A stretch of 64,000 nt of DNA from NCBI RefSeq assembly GCF_040049295.1, contig NZ_JBDZDQ010000003.1, positions 558,001 through 622,000 on the forward strand. The letters run 5' to 3'. The position numbers and the translations under genes are program-made. Below, in pieces: positions 24,276 to 31,795 of this stretch; within the stretch, counting starts at the first letter, position 1, and each line of letters begins with the position of its first letter. The DNA is from Sphingomonas sp. KR3-1 (lineage in GTDB: Bacteria; Pseudomonadota; Alphaproteobacteria; Sphingomonadales; Sphingomonadaceae). The notes beneath the pieces were generated by a model that was given only the letters and a program-made list of their open reading frames with translations, was not told where the DNA came from and ran no database searches.

Positions 24276-25166
24276 ATGAAGAAGACCTTGCTAGCGGCGA
24301 TCATCGCCGCAACGGCTCTGGTCCCGCCGGCACTGGCGCAGGACCGCGGTCGTCACTGGGGCGGCGGCGACCGCTCGAACAATGGCGGCCAGTCGGCACA
24401 GCCGAGCCAGCCCCGGCAGGACCGCGGCAATGGCGGCGGCGGTTGGCGCCAACCCTCGCAGCCGCAGTCGCAGCCGGCGGCGCAGCCCCAGGCCCAGCCG
24501 CAAGCCCAGCCCCAGCGCAGCTGGAACGGCGGCGGCAACCGTGGCGGCGATCGCTCGCAGTGGAATGGCGGCCAGAACAATGGCGGCGCCCGTCCGCAGT
24601 GGAATGGTGGCCAGCCGCGCGGCAGCGCACCGCAGACCCAGGTCTCGCCCCCGCAGGGCCAGCCCTCGCAGCAGTGGAACGGCAACCGCGGCAACAATGG
24701 CGGCCAGTGGAACCGCGGCGGCGACCGCAACCGGCAGGACCAGTATACCCGCGGCAACCCGAACTGGAACGACCGCAACCGCGGCTCGAGCTGGAACGGC
24801 AACAACAACCGCGGCTGGGACGGCAATCGTGGCGGCTACAACGGCAACCGCGGCGGCTGGAACAACAACTGGCGCAGCGACAACCGCTATGACTGGCGCG
24901 GCTATCGCAACTCCAACCGCGGCGCCTATCGCCTTCCGCGCTACTATGCGCCGTCGGGCTGGGGCTATGGCTATCGCCGCTTCTCGATCGGCTACACGCT
25001 GAGCTCGATCCTGTTCTCGTCGCAATATTGGATCAACGATCCCTATTACTACCGTCTGCCGGAAGTGTACGGCCCGTATCGCTGGGTGCGCTATTACAAT
25101 GACGCGCTGCTGGTCGATGTGGAGACCGGCGAGGTGGTCGACACGATCTACGACATCTTCTGGTAA
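24276..25166 (+). CDS. RcnB-like exported protein with low-complexity Asn/Gly/Trp/Arg domain
   Basis: This 296-residue exported protein has a signal peptide (MKKTLLAAIIAATALVPPALA|QD). A long low-complexity segment (about residues 23-215) is built from Gly, Asn, Gln, Arg, Trp and Pro, with recurring SQWNGGQ- and WNGNRGG-like units. A folded C-terminal RcnB-type domain closes it (GYTLSSILFSSQYWINDPYYYRLPEVYGPYRWVRYYNDALLVDVETGEVVDTIYDIFW-like; read in pieces). RcnB proteins are periplasmic factors first described in nickel/cobalt homeostasis. The function here is unknown; the linker could be a disordered wall- or envelope-spanning region. A strong terminator follows. Confidence 0.82.
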   Translation: MKKTLLAAIIAATALVPPALAQDRGRHWGGGDRSNNGGQSAQPSQPRQDRGNGGGGWRQPSQPQSQPAAQPQAQPQAQPQRSWNGGGNRGGDRSQWNGGQNNGGARPQWNGGQPRGSAPQTQVSPPQGQPSQQWNGNRGNNGGQWNRGGDRNRQDQYTRGNPNWNDRNRGSSWNGNNNRGWDGNRGGYNGNRGGWNNNWRSDNRYDWRGYRNSNRGAYRLPRYYAPSGWGYGYRRFSIGYTLSSILFSSQYWINDPYYYRLPEVYGPYRWVRYYNDALLVDVETGEVVDTIYDIFW

Positions 25167-25194
25167 GCAAGCGCCCGCATCTTGCCAGAAACGG

Positions 25195-25230
25195 GAGGCC
25201 CGGTTCGAAAGGACCGGGCCTCTTGCTTTT
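25195..25230 (+). terminator. Intrinsic terminator after the RcnB-like gene
   Basis: A 12-bp GC-rich stem (25195-25206 with 25211-25222) with a GAAA loop is followed by TTGCTTTT. It ends the RcnB-like transcript before the next gene. Confidence 0.85.
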
Positions 25231-25257
25231 GCCGCCCGCAGGCGCGAATTGCCCCTT

Positions 25258-25992
25258 GTGAGCAGCAACACGAACAAGCCTATCGGTAAAGCATCGGGTT
25301 CCCCCTCGCCCCAGCGCGCGCGGATCGGCCGCGAAGTGGTGGCGAAGCTGGCGGCCAACCCCGGCGTCAAGCGCGCAAAGGTCGAGGCCGCGCAGATGTT
25401 CACCTATCCCGATTTCCTGAGCGAGGAAGAGTGCGACGCGCTCGTCGGCCTGATCGATGCGGCCGCCCGCCCCTCCACGTTGCTCGCCACGCATGACGAT
25501 CCCGAGTTCCGCACGAGCAGCTCCACCGACCTCGATCGCTGGTCCGATGTGGTCTGGCCGATCGACGATCGCATCGCGCACGTCCTCGGCCTGCCGCCCG
25601 CCAACGCCGAGACGTTGCAGGGCCAGCGCTACGCCCCCGGCCAGCAGTTCCGCGCGCATTGCGACTATTTCCACGAGGGCGCGGAATATTGGGAGCGCAT
25701 GCTCGAGACCGGCGGCCAGCGCACCTGGACCGCGATGATCTACCTCAACGATGTCGAGGAAGGCGGCGCGACCTGGTTTCCGCGCGCCGGGGTGCGCTTC
25801 AAGCCAAGAAAGGGCCTGATGGTCATCTGGAACAACATGATGGAAGACGGCACCCCCAATTACGACACGCTCCACGAGGGCATGCGCGTGATCGAGGGCA
25901 CCAAGTACATCGTCACCAAGTGGTTCCGCGAGAACGCCTGGATCCGCGGCCATGTGCCGACCTATTATGCCGGCGGCGAGCAGCGGACCTAG
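25258..25992 (+). CDS. 2-oxoglutarate/Fe(II) oxygenase, prolyl 4-hydroxylase-like
   Basis: The 244-residue protein has the P4Hc fold: FTYPDFLSEEECDALVGLID at the start, and LQGQRYAPGQQFRAHCDYFH with iron ligands H134 and D136. TWTAMIYLNDVEEGGATWFP is followed by the distal histidine H206 in LHEGMRV and the 2-oxoglutarate lysine at K216. It probably hydroxylates a proline or related residue, but the target is unknown. The start is GTG 25258, right after the terminator; an upstream frame would overlap the RcnB gene. The N-terminal 20 residues are Ser/Lys rich and likely disordered. Confidence 0.87.
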   Translation: MSSNTNKPIGKASGSPSPQRARIGREVVAKLAANPGVKRAKVEAAQMFTYPDFLSEEECDALVGLIDAAARPSTLLATHDDPEFRTSSSTDLDRWSDVVWPIDDRIAHVLGLPPANAETLQGQRYAPGQQFRAHCDYFHEGAEYWERMLETGGQRTWTAMIYLNDVEEGGATWFPRAGVRFKPRKGLMVIWNNMMEDGTPNYDTLHEGMRVIEGTKYIVTKWFRENAWIRGHVPTYYAGGEQRT

Positions 25993-26063
25993 CGCCCTGG
26001 GGCGACGATCCCCGCTCCGAAATCCCCGCCGACGAGAGCACTCGCCGGCAGGGACGTACATCC

Positions 26064-26288
26064 TCAGTCGAGCTTCGCAAGCAGTTGCGATACGGGTTGC
26101 GCGGTCAGGTGTCCGTAGAAGTCACGGCAATCCTTGCGGCAGGTAAAATTGTCCCAGGAGGGCGGAGGAAACATTCCGTCGCAATCCGCCAGGCATTGCT
26201 CGAGCGGATCGTCGGGCTGCGCAAATGCCGGGGCCGCAGGAGCGCTCAGGATAGTCAACGAAAGAAATAGAATTCTTACGATTTTCAT
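26064..26288 (-). CDS. Small exported cysteine-containing protein
   Basis: This 74-residue precursor has a signal peptide (MKIVRILFLSLTILSAPAAPAFA|QP). The mature peptide of about 50 residues has four cysteines in the pattern C-x3-C...C-x3-C (CLADC, CRKDC), suggesting two disulfides pinning two short helices. The start ATG 26288 is fixed by a strong GGAGG 8 nt upstream; a longer frame to 26396 lacks that and would bury the signal peptide. Function unknown. Confidence 0.65.
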   Translation of the reverse strand: MKIVRILFLSLTILSAPAAPAFAQPDDPLEQCLADCDGMFPPPSWDNFTCRKDCRDFYGHLTAQPVSQLLAKLD

Positions 26289-26420
26289 GACGTTTCCTCC
26301 TCTCGACTCGCGATGATTACGAGTCGACTGGAGGATTGTCTGCCTGTCGCTGTCGATTGGCAACGTGCATCGGACCGGCGCGGCATCGTCCCGCACCGAT
26401 CCTCCGCCCCGCTTCCCAGC

Positions 26421-27302
26421 CTAGATCAACCCCGCAAACGCCAGCGCCGCATCCACCGCCTTGCGGCTCGCCTCGCCCGCCGGCGTCATCGGCAGGCGCA
26501 GTTCGTCGGGGAAGCCAGGGCGCACCCGCGTCATCGCGTATTTCACCGGCCCCGGCGAGGCGTCGGTGAACATCGCCAGGTGCAGCGGATAGAGCCGGTC
26601 GTGCAGCTCGAGCGCCTTGGCAGTGTCGCCCGCCGCCCAAGCCGCCTGGAATTCGGCGCAGAGCTTCGGCGCCACGTTCGCGGTCACCGAGATGCAGCCG
26701 ATGCCGCCCATCGCGTTGAAGGCGAGCGCGGTCTCGTCATTGCCCGAAAGCTGGACGAAATCATGCCCGCAGCCGGCGCGCTGCTCGGTCACGCGGCCGA
26801 GCGCCCCGGTCGCGTCCTTCACGCCCAGGAAAATGCCGGGGAACGCCTTGACGATCCGCGCCATCGTGCCCGGCTGGATGTCGGTCACCGTGCGGCCGGG
26901 CACGTTGTAGAGGATGATCGGCAGGTCGGTCTTCTCTGCCACCGCCTCGAAATGCCGGAAGATGCCTTCCTGGCTCGGGCGGTTGTAATAGGGCGGGACC
27001 ATCAGCGCGGCATCGGCGCCGGCGGCTTTCGCGGCCTTCACATTCTCGATCGCGACCAGCGTGTCGTTCGAGCCCGCGCCGGCGAGCACCGGCACGCGGC
27101 CCTTGGCCTGGTCGACGCAGACGCGCACCACTTCGAAATGCTCGTCCTTCGGCATCGTCGCGGCCTCGCCGGTGGTGCCGCACGGCACCAGCCCGGCAGA
27201 GCCCTCGGCAATCTGCCATTCAACCAGCGCGCGATAATCGTCTTCCGCGAAGCTGCCGTTACGGAACGGCGTCACCAGCGCGGGAATGGAGCCCGAAAAC
27301 AT
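26421..27302 (-). CDS. dapA: 4-hydroxy-tetrahydrodipicolinate synthase
   Basis: The 293-residue lyase condenses pyruvate with aspartate semialdehyde in the lysine and diaminopimelate pathway. It is a TIM-barrel with GTTGEAATM near residues 42-50, ILYNVPGRT carrying Y132 and R137, and the Schiff-base lysine K162 in GVKDATG. Length and motifs are standard. It is divergent from the lytic transglycosylase gene with a 62-bp shared upstream region, so a precursor-making and a murein-cleaving enzyme start back to back. Confidence 0.96.
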   Translation of the reverse strand: MFSGSIPALVTPFRNGSFAEDDYRALVEWQIAEGSAGLVPCGTTGEAATMPKDEHFEVVRVCVDQAKGRVPVLAGAGSNDTLVAIENVKAAKAAGADAALMVPPYYNRPSQEGIFRHFEAVAEKTDLPIILYNVPGRTVTDIQPGTMARIVKAFPGIFLGVKDATGALGRVTEQRAGCGHDFVQLSGNDETALAFNAMGGIGCISVTANVAPKLCAEFQAAWAAGDTAKALELHDRLYPLHLAMFTDASPGPVKYAMTRVRPGFPDELRLPMTPAGEASRKAVDAALAFAGLI

Positions 27303-27364
27303 GGTCTCAGAATCTTCCTTAATTCCCCAAATCGGGGCTGGCAGATAGGCTCGGGTCAGATATC

Positions 27365-29380
27365 ATGTCCAGTATGCTTGCTCCGCTGCTCAAAAGTGCG
27401 TTGCTGTTCGCGGGGGTTTCGGGGCTCGCCGCTTCCTCGCAACTCACGCAGGAGCAGATCCAGTGGTACCGCGTGGCGCTCGAGGCGGGCATGCCGCGCG
27501 TGCCGCCGCCCTATATCCAGGCCGATCAGCTTTCCGATGCCTTGGTTGAGTGGAAGCGGCTGCAGCAGTCGGACAATTATCCCTTCTCCGACTATGCCAA
27601 TTTCCTGCTGCTCCACCCCGGCTGGCCCGGCGAGAAGAGCCGCCGCGCCGCCGCCGAGACCATTCTCGAAAGCGGCACCTGGGCGCCCGGGCTGGTCGTC
27701 CGCTATTTCGAGCGTTTCCCGCCGCTGACCGCCGCCGGGCGGCTGCGCTATGCAGAGGGGCTTGCCGCCTCGGGTCGCCGCGCCGATGCCGAGGAGCAGG
27801 CCCGCCGCGCCTGGCGCCACGGCGTGCTGCGCCCGCGGGACGAGACCGCGCTGCTCGCCGGCTTCTCCTCGGCGCTGACGCCGGCGGATCACGACGCGCG
27901 GATGGACATGCTGCTCTGGGGCGGCGCGCTTACCGCGGCGCAGCGCCAGCTCTCCTATGTCTCGCCCGGCATGCGCCCGGTGTTCGAAGCGCGCATCGCC
28001 TTTCGCACCAAGGCGCCCGATGCCGATGCGAAGGGCGCCGCGGTGCTCGCGCTCGGCCGCACCAATCCCGGCTTCATCGCCGATCGCGCCACCTGGCTGC
28101 GCGACACCGGCCAGAGCCCGGCGATGCGCGCCTATCTCGCCCAGCCGCGCCAGCTCGCCTCCTATCCCGGCGATGCCGAGGAATTCTACGAAGTGCTGCT
28201 CACCGCGGCACGCGGCGCGCAGTCGGACGGGCAGTTCAGCCTCGCCTATCAGATCGCCAGCCAGGTCGATGACGCCTTCCCGCCGGGCACCGACATCTCG
28301 CAGCAGCCGCTCGGCGAGCGCGACGACTATACCAGCCTCACCTGGCTCGCCGGCACCGTCGCGCTGAACAATCTCGGCCGCGCCCGCGATGCGATCGGCA
28401 TGTTCGATCGCTACGGCCATGGCTCGAAGACGCCGACCACCCAGTCCAAGGGCTTCTACTGGGCCGGGCGCGCCGCGGAGAGTGCGGGCGACCAGGCAGC
28501 GGCGACGCGCTTCTACGGCCAGGCGGCTGGCTTCCCGGACGTCTATTACGGCCAGCTCGCCACCGAGCGGCTCGGCAATCCCTTGAAGCGCCCACCCGAT
28601 TTCAACGCGCGCGTCGGCGATCCCGCCGTCCGCGATGCCTTCTTCAAGAAGGAGACCGTGCGCGCGGCGCAGCTGCTCGGCACGATGGGCAATCGCCAGG
28701 ACCAGGGCCTGTTCATCCGCCAGATCGCCAATGACGCGACCAGCGACACCGATCACGTACTCGCCGCCGAGCTGAGCCGCGCTATCGGCCGCCCCGATCT
28801 CGGCGTGCTGGTCGGCAAGAGCGCGCTGCAGAACGGCCTGTCGGACTATACCGCCGCGGGCTATCCCACCGTCGCGGTGCCGGCCTCGCAGCAGGATTAC
28901 TGGACGATCGTCCACGCCATTGCCCGCCAGGAAAGCCAGTTCGATCGCGACGCGGTCAGCCATGCCGGCGCGCGCGGGCTGATGCAGCTGATGCCGGGCA
29001 CGGCGCGCGAAGTCTCGACAAAGCTCGGCATGAGCTACGATCCGGGCTCGCTGAACTCGAACACCGATTACAACATCCAGCTCGGCTCGACCTATTTCCA
29101 GCGGATGTACAATCTCTACGGCAGCTATCCGCTGGCGATCGCGGCGTACAATGCTGGCCCCGGCAATGTGAACAAGTGGATCCGCGCCAATGGCGACCCG
29201 CGCCTGCCCGGCGGCGACATCGTCCAGTGGATCGAGCAGATCCCGATCTTCGAGACCAAGAACTATGTCCAGCGCGTGATCGAGAACGCGGTGGTCTACG
29301 ACCTGCTCAACCCCGAACGCGCGCGCTCGCGCGGCCCGGCGAATTTGAGCTGGTATCTGGGCAAGAACAAGCCGGGCTGA
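27365..29380 (+). CDS. Soluble lytic murein transglycosylase
   Basis: The 671-residue exported enzyme has a signal peptide, then a long superhelical U/L-type domain of helix pairs up to about residue 500. The C-terminal SLT lysozyme-like domain has catalytic E523 in IARQESQFDRDAVS, then ARGLMQLMPGTA and LAIAAYNAGPGNV. It cleaves glycan strands with formation of 1,6-anhydro-MurNAc in the periplasm. ATG 27365 is used; a second ATG three codons later is possible. A terminator-like inverted repeat follows. Confidence 0.94.
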   Translation: MSSMLAPLLKSALLFAGVSGLAASSQLTQEQIQWYRVALEAGMPRVPPPYIQADQLSDALVEWKRLQQSDNYPFSDYANFLLLHPGWPGEKSRRAAAETILESGTWAPGLVVRYFERFPPLTAAGRLRYAEGLAASGRRADAEEQARRAWRHGVLRPRDETALLAGFSSALTPADHDARMDMLLWGGALTAAQRQLSYVSPGMRPVFEARIAFRTKAPDADAKGAAVLALGRTNPGFIADRATWLRDTGQSPAMRAYLAQPRQLASYPGDAEEFYEVLLTAARGAQSDGQFSLAYQIASQVDDAFPPGTDISQQPLGERDDYTSLTWLAGTVALNNLGRARDAIGMFDRYGHGSKTPTTQSKGFYWAGRAAESAGDQAAATRFYGQAAGFPDVYYGQLATERLGNPLKRPPDFNARVGDPAVRDAFFKKETVRAAQLLGTMGNRQDQGLFIRQIANDATSDTDHVLAAELSRAIGRPDLGVLVGKSALQNGLSDYTAAGYPTVAVPASQQDYWTIVHAIARQESQFDRDAVSHAGARGLMQLMPGTAREVSTKLGMSYDPGSLNSNTDYNIQLGSTYFQRMYNLYGSYPLAIAAYNAGPGNVNKWIRANGDPRLPGGDIVQWIEQIPIFETKNYVQRVIENAVVYDLLNPERARSRGPANLSWYLGKNKPG

Positions 29381-29406
29381 TCTGGCCGTCGCCGCACACC
29401 CCTCCT

Positions 29407-29513
29407 TCGTCACCCCGGCTGTGCCGGGGCCCACTGTGCCGCACAGTCTGTGCTCAGAACCTCCTGACCATAGCTCGCCTCCCGGTGGACCCCGGCACAA
29501 GGCCGGGGTGACG
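29407..29513. repeat. REP-like inverted repeat after slt
   Basis: Arms at about 29408-29433 (cgtcaccccggctgtgccgg...) and 29486-29513 (...ggccggggtgacg) are inverted copies. A small hairpin actgtgc/gcacagt lies inside. It belongs to the 'gtcaccccggc...gccggggtgac' class of extragenic palindromes. Confidence 0.7.
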
Positions 29514-29551
29514 GGTTCTTCGCCCGCGCCATTTGCGCTAGTGAACAGCCA

Positions 29552-30028
29552 ATGGACCGCCCGAACTACATCACCCCCGCCGGCTATGCCGTCCTCCGCG
29601 CCGAGTACGACAATCTCTTCGCCAAGGAGCGCCCCGCCCTGGTCGAGACGATCAGCTGGGCCGCCGGCAATGGCGATCGGTCCGAGAACGGCGATTACAT
29701 CTATGGCCGCAAGCGTCTGCGCGAGATCGACCGGCGGCTGGGCTGGCTGTCGAAGCGGATGAAGGCGGCCAAGGTCGTCGATCCGGCGCAGCAGGAAGAC
29801 AAGAGCCGCGCCTATTTCGGCGCCACCGTCACCATTGCCGACGAAGACGACAAGCATCGCACGCTCACGCTGGTCGGCGATGACGAGGCGGATGCCGGCA
29901 AGGGGCTGGTCGGCTGGAATTCGCCGATCGCCCGGGCGCTGCGCGGCGCCGCCACGGGCGACCTCCGGCGCGTGCTGCTCCCCGCCGGCGAGCGCGAATA
30001 TGAAGTGATTGCGATCACTTACCCCTAA
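29552..30028 (+). CDS. greB: Transcription elongation factor GreB
   Basis: The 158-residue protein rescues backtracked RNA polymerase by stimulating transcript cleavage. The N-terminal coiled-coil hairpin carries the tip acidic motif in NGDRSENGDYIYGRKRLREIDRRL. The C-terminal FKBP-like domain includes GLVGWNSPIARALRGAATGD. The YGRKRLREID-type sequence separates GreB from GreA. A complete gene with ATG at 29552. Confidence 0.95.
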   Translation: MDRPNYITPAGYAVLRAEYDNLFAKERPALVETISWAAGNGDRSENGDYIYGRKRLREIDRRLGWLSKRMKAAKVVDPAQQEDKSRAYFGATVTIADEDDKHRTLTLVGDDEADAGKGLVGWNSPIARALRGAATGDLRRVLLPAGEREYEVIAITYP

Positions 30029-30131
30029 GGCGCGACGAGCCGCCGCCCGGCATGATTCCCTCGCATCTTCAAGTTGATAGAAGTGTGACAGGCCGGAAGG
30101 GACACGGCCGGGTACAGAGCGTGGGGAATAT

Positions 30132-30410
30132 ATGACGGCACAGCGTATTCTGGTGTCGGGGCGCGTGCAGCGTGTCGGCTATCGCGACTGGGCGGTTCGC
30201 CTTGCCAAGCAGCTGGGCGTTAAGGGCTGGGTTCGCAACCTCAACGACGGTCGGGTGGAACTGCTCGCCGAGGGCGATGACGAGGCACTGGTCTCGCTCA
30301 CCGAGGCGCTGCGCGAGGGCCCGCCGATGGCCGTGGTCGACCATGTCGAGGCGTTCCAGTCGCCCGGCGACCGGCATGCCAAGGGCTTCACCAAGCGCTT
30401 CACCGCCTGA
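30132..30410 (+). CDS. acyP: Acylphosphatase
   Basis: The 92-residue enzyme hydrolyses acyl phosphates. The phosphate-binding loop VSGRVQRVGYR carries catalytic R18, and the catalytic asparagine is N36 in KGWVRNLNDG. VELLAEGDDEALVSLTEAL and the C-terminal TKRFTA complete the ferredoxin-like fold. The length is normal for the family. Confidence 0.95.
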   Translation: MTAQRILVSGRVQRVGYRDWAVRLAKQLGVKGWVRNLNDGRVELLAEGDDEALVSLTEALREGPPMAVVDHVEAFQSPGDRHAKGFTKRFTA

Positions 30411-30532
30411 GCGGCACGGCGCGGGCGGAAACGCACGGTTTCCCGGGCGTCGGTTGACCGGACGGACATGAGGTGAAACATTTCAGCCTCGAAACGGCGC
30501 GCAAAAACGCGTGCCGCCGAGGAGAAACACCC

Positions 30533-30913
30533 ATGCCCATTCCGGCGACCTGGTCCGCCAAGCTGCTGAGCGTCCTGCGCATCGTCGCGGGTCTCGGTTT
30601 CCTGCAGCACGGCCTCTCGAAGTTCTTCAACATTCCGCCCTTCCCGATGCCGCTCAACCCGCTGCTCTATGCCGCGGGCACGATCGAGCTGGTCGGCGGC
30701 GCGCTGATCGTCATCGGCCTGTTCACCCGCCCGATCGCGTTCATCGCCTCGGGCATGTGCGCGGTCGGCTATTTCCTCGTCCACGCCAAGGGCGGGTTCT
30801 TCCCGGCGGTCAACGGCGGCGAGGCGATCATGCTCTACTGCTTCATCTTCCTCTACCTCGCGGCCGCCGGCGGCGGCGCGTGGAGCGCGGACGCGGCGAC
30901 GAAGCGCGCCTGA
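30533..30913 (+). CDS. DoxX family membrane protein
   Basis: The 126-residue protein has four membrane helices in the DoxX pattern: LLSVLRIVAGLGFLQHGLSKF, LYAAGTIELVGGALIVIGLFTRP, FIASGMCAVGYFLVHAKGGFFP and AIMLYCFIFLYLAAAGGG. DoxX-like proteins are often associated with redox and oxidative-stress functions, but this member's role is open. The start is ATG 30533, with GAGGAGA ahead; a frame to 30473 would add a non-conserved basic extension. Confidence 0.9.
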   Translation: MPIPATWSAKLLSVLRIVAGLGFLQHGLSKFFNIPPFPMPLNPLLYAAGTIELVGGALIVIGLFTRPIAFIASGMCAVGYFLVHAKGGFFPAVNGGEAIMLYCFIFLYLAAAGGGAWSADAATKRA

Positions 30914-30971
30914 GCCAAGATGGGGTCCGGCCCGGCTGGACCCCATCTCCCCAAAGGCGCAGAGAGGCGCC

Positions 30972-31772
30972 ATGAAACGCTCGCTCCTCCTGGCGGCCGC
31001 CGCGTTCGGCGGCATCGCCTCCGCCCAGGCGCAGGACCTGCGCCCGCTCTGCGCCGACCGCCCGGGGCTCGACACCCCCGCCTGCACGGTCGATCCCGGC
31101 CATCTGGTGGTGGAAGCCGGCCTCGCCGACTGGTCGCTCGATCGCGACTCCACCCAGCGCACCGACAGCTGGACCTTCGGCGACCTGCTGCTGCGCTACG
31201 GCGTCACCCCGCACACCGAGGTCCAGCTCGGCTGGACTGCGCTCGGCGCCGTCCGCACGCACGACCGCCTCGCCGGCGCGATCGACCACAGCACGGGCAC
31301 CGGCGACACCAGCATCGCCCTTCGCCGCAACCTCTCGCATCCGGACGGCTCGGGCTTCGCCGCCGCGGTCATGCCCTATGCCACCCTCCCCACCGGCGGG
31401 AAGACGCTCGGCGCGGGCGATTGGGGCGGCGGGCTGATCGTGCCGCTCAGCTACAGCCTCAGCGACAGCATCGGCGTCTCGCTCACCCCGGAGATCGACG
31501 CGGCAGTCGATGGCGACCGCCACGGCCGCCACCTCGCCTATGGCAGCGCGGTGGGCGTCAGCGCCACGCTCGCCAAGTCGGTGACCGGCACGCTCGAATT
31601 CCAGGGCATCCGCGACCAGGATCCCGCCGGCCACGCCACCCAGGCGCTCGCCAGCGTCTCGCTCGCCTGGCAGCCCCGCGGCAATCTCCAGCTCGACACC
31701 GGCATGGTCGCCGGCCTCAACGCCGCCAGCCCCGATCTCGAGCTGTACCTGGGGATCGCACGCCGCTTCTAG
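30972..31772 (+). CDS. Outer-membrane beta-barrel protein (Phenol_MetA_deg/transporter type)
   Basis: The 266-residue precursor has a signal peptide (MKRSLLLAAAAFGGIASAQA|QD) and alternating beta-strand sequence ending in a C-terminal phenylalanine (LYLGIARRF), as in outer-membrane barrels. DRPGLDTPACTVDPGHLVVEAGL near the N terminus and LRYGVTPHTEVQLGW are reminiscent of the family annotated as 'transporter' or MetA-pathway protein. The substrate is unknown. It converges with the chemoreceptor gene. Confidence 0.75.
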   Translation: MKRSLLLAAAAFGGIASAQAQDLRPLCADRPGLDTPACTVDPGHLVVEAGLADWSLDRDSTQRTDSWTFGDLLLRYGVTPHTEVQLGWTALGAVRTHDRLAGAIDHSTGTGDTSIALRRNLSHPDGSGFAAAVMPYATLPTGGKTLGAGDWGGGLIVPLSYSLSDSIGVSLTPEIDAAVDGDRHGRHLAYGSAVGVSATLAKSVTGTLEFQGIRDQDPAGHATQALASVSLAWQPRGNLQLDTGMVAGLNAASPDLELYLGIARRF

Positions 31773-31795
31773 GCTGCGCGATCCCCGGTGTGCCC

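Noticed and set aside
24291..25403. Ala/Val-rich hydrophobic 370-codon frame opposite the RcnB-like gene
   Set aside because: Its membrane-like look is the antisense image of the Gly/Asn/Arg/Trp repeat; the plus strand has a signal peptide and a folded C terminus.
27356..29857. Open frame of over 800 codons opposite slt and greB
   Set aside because: Antisense shadow; runs across two genes and a palindromic repeat.
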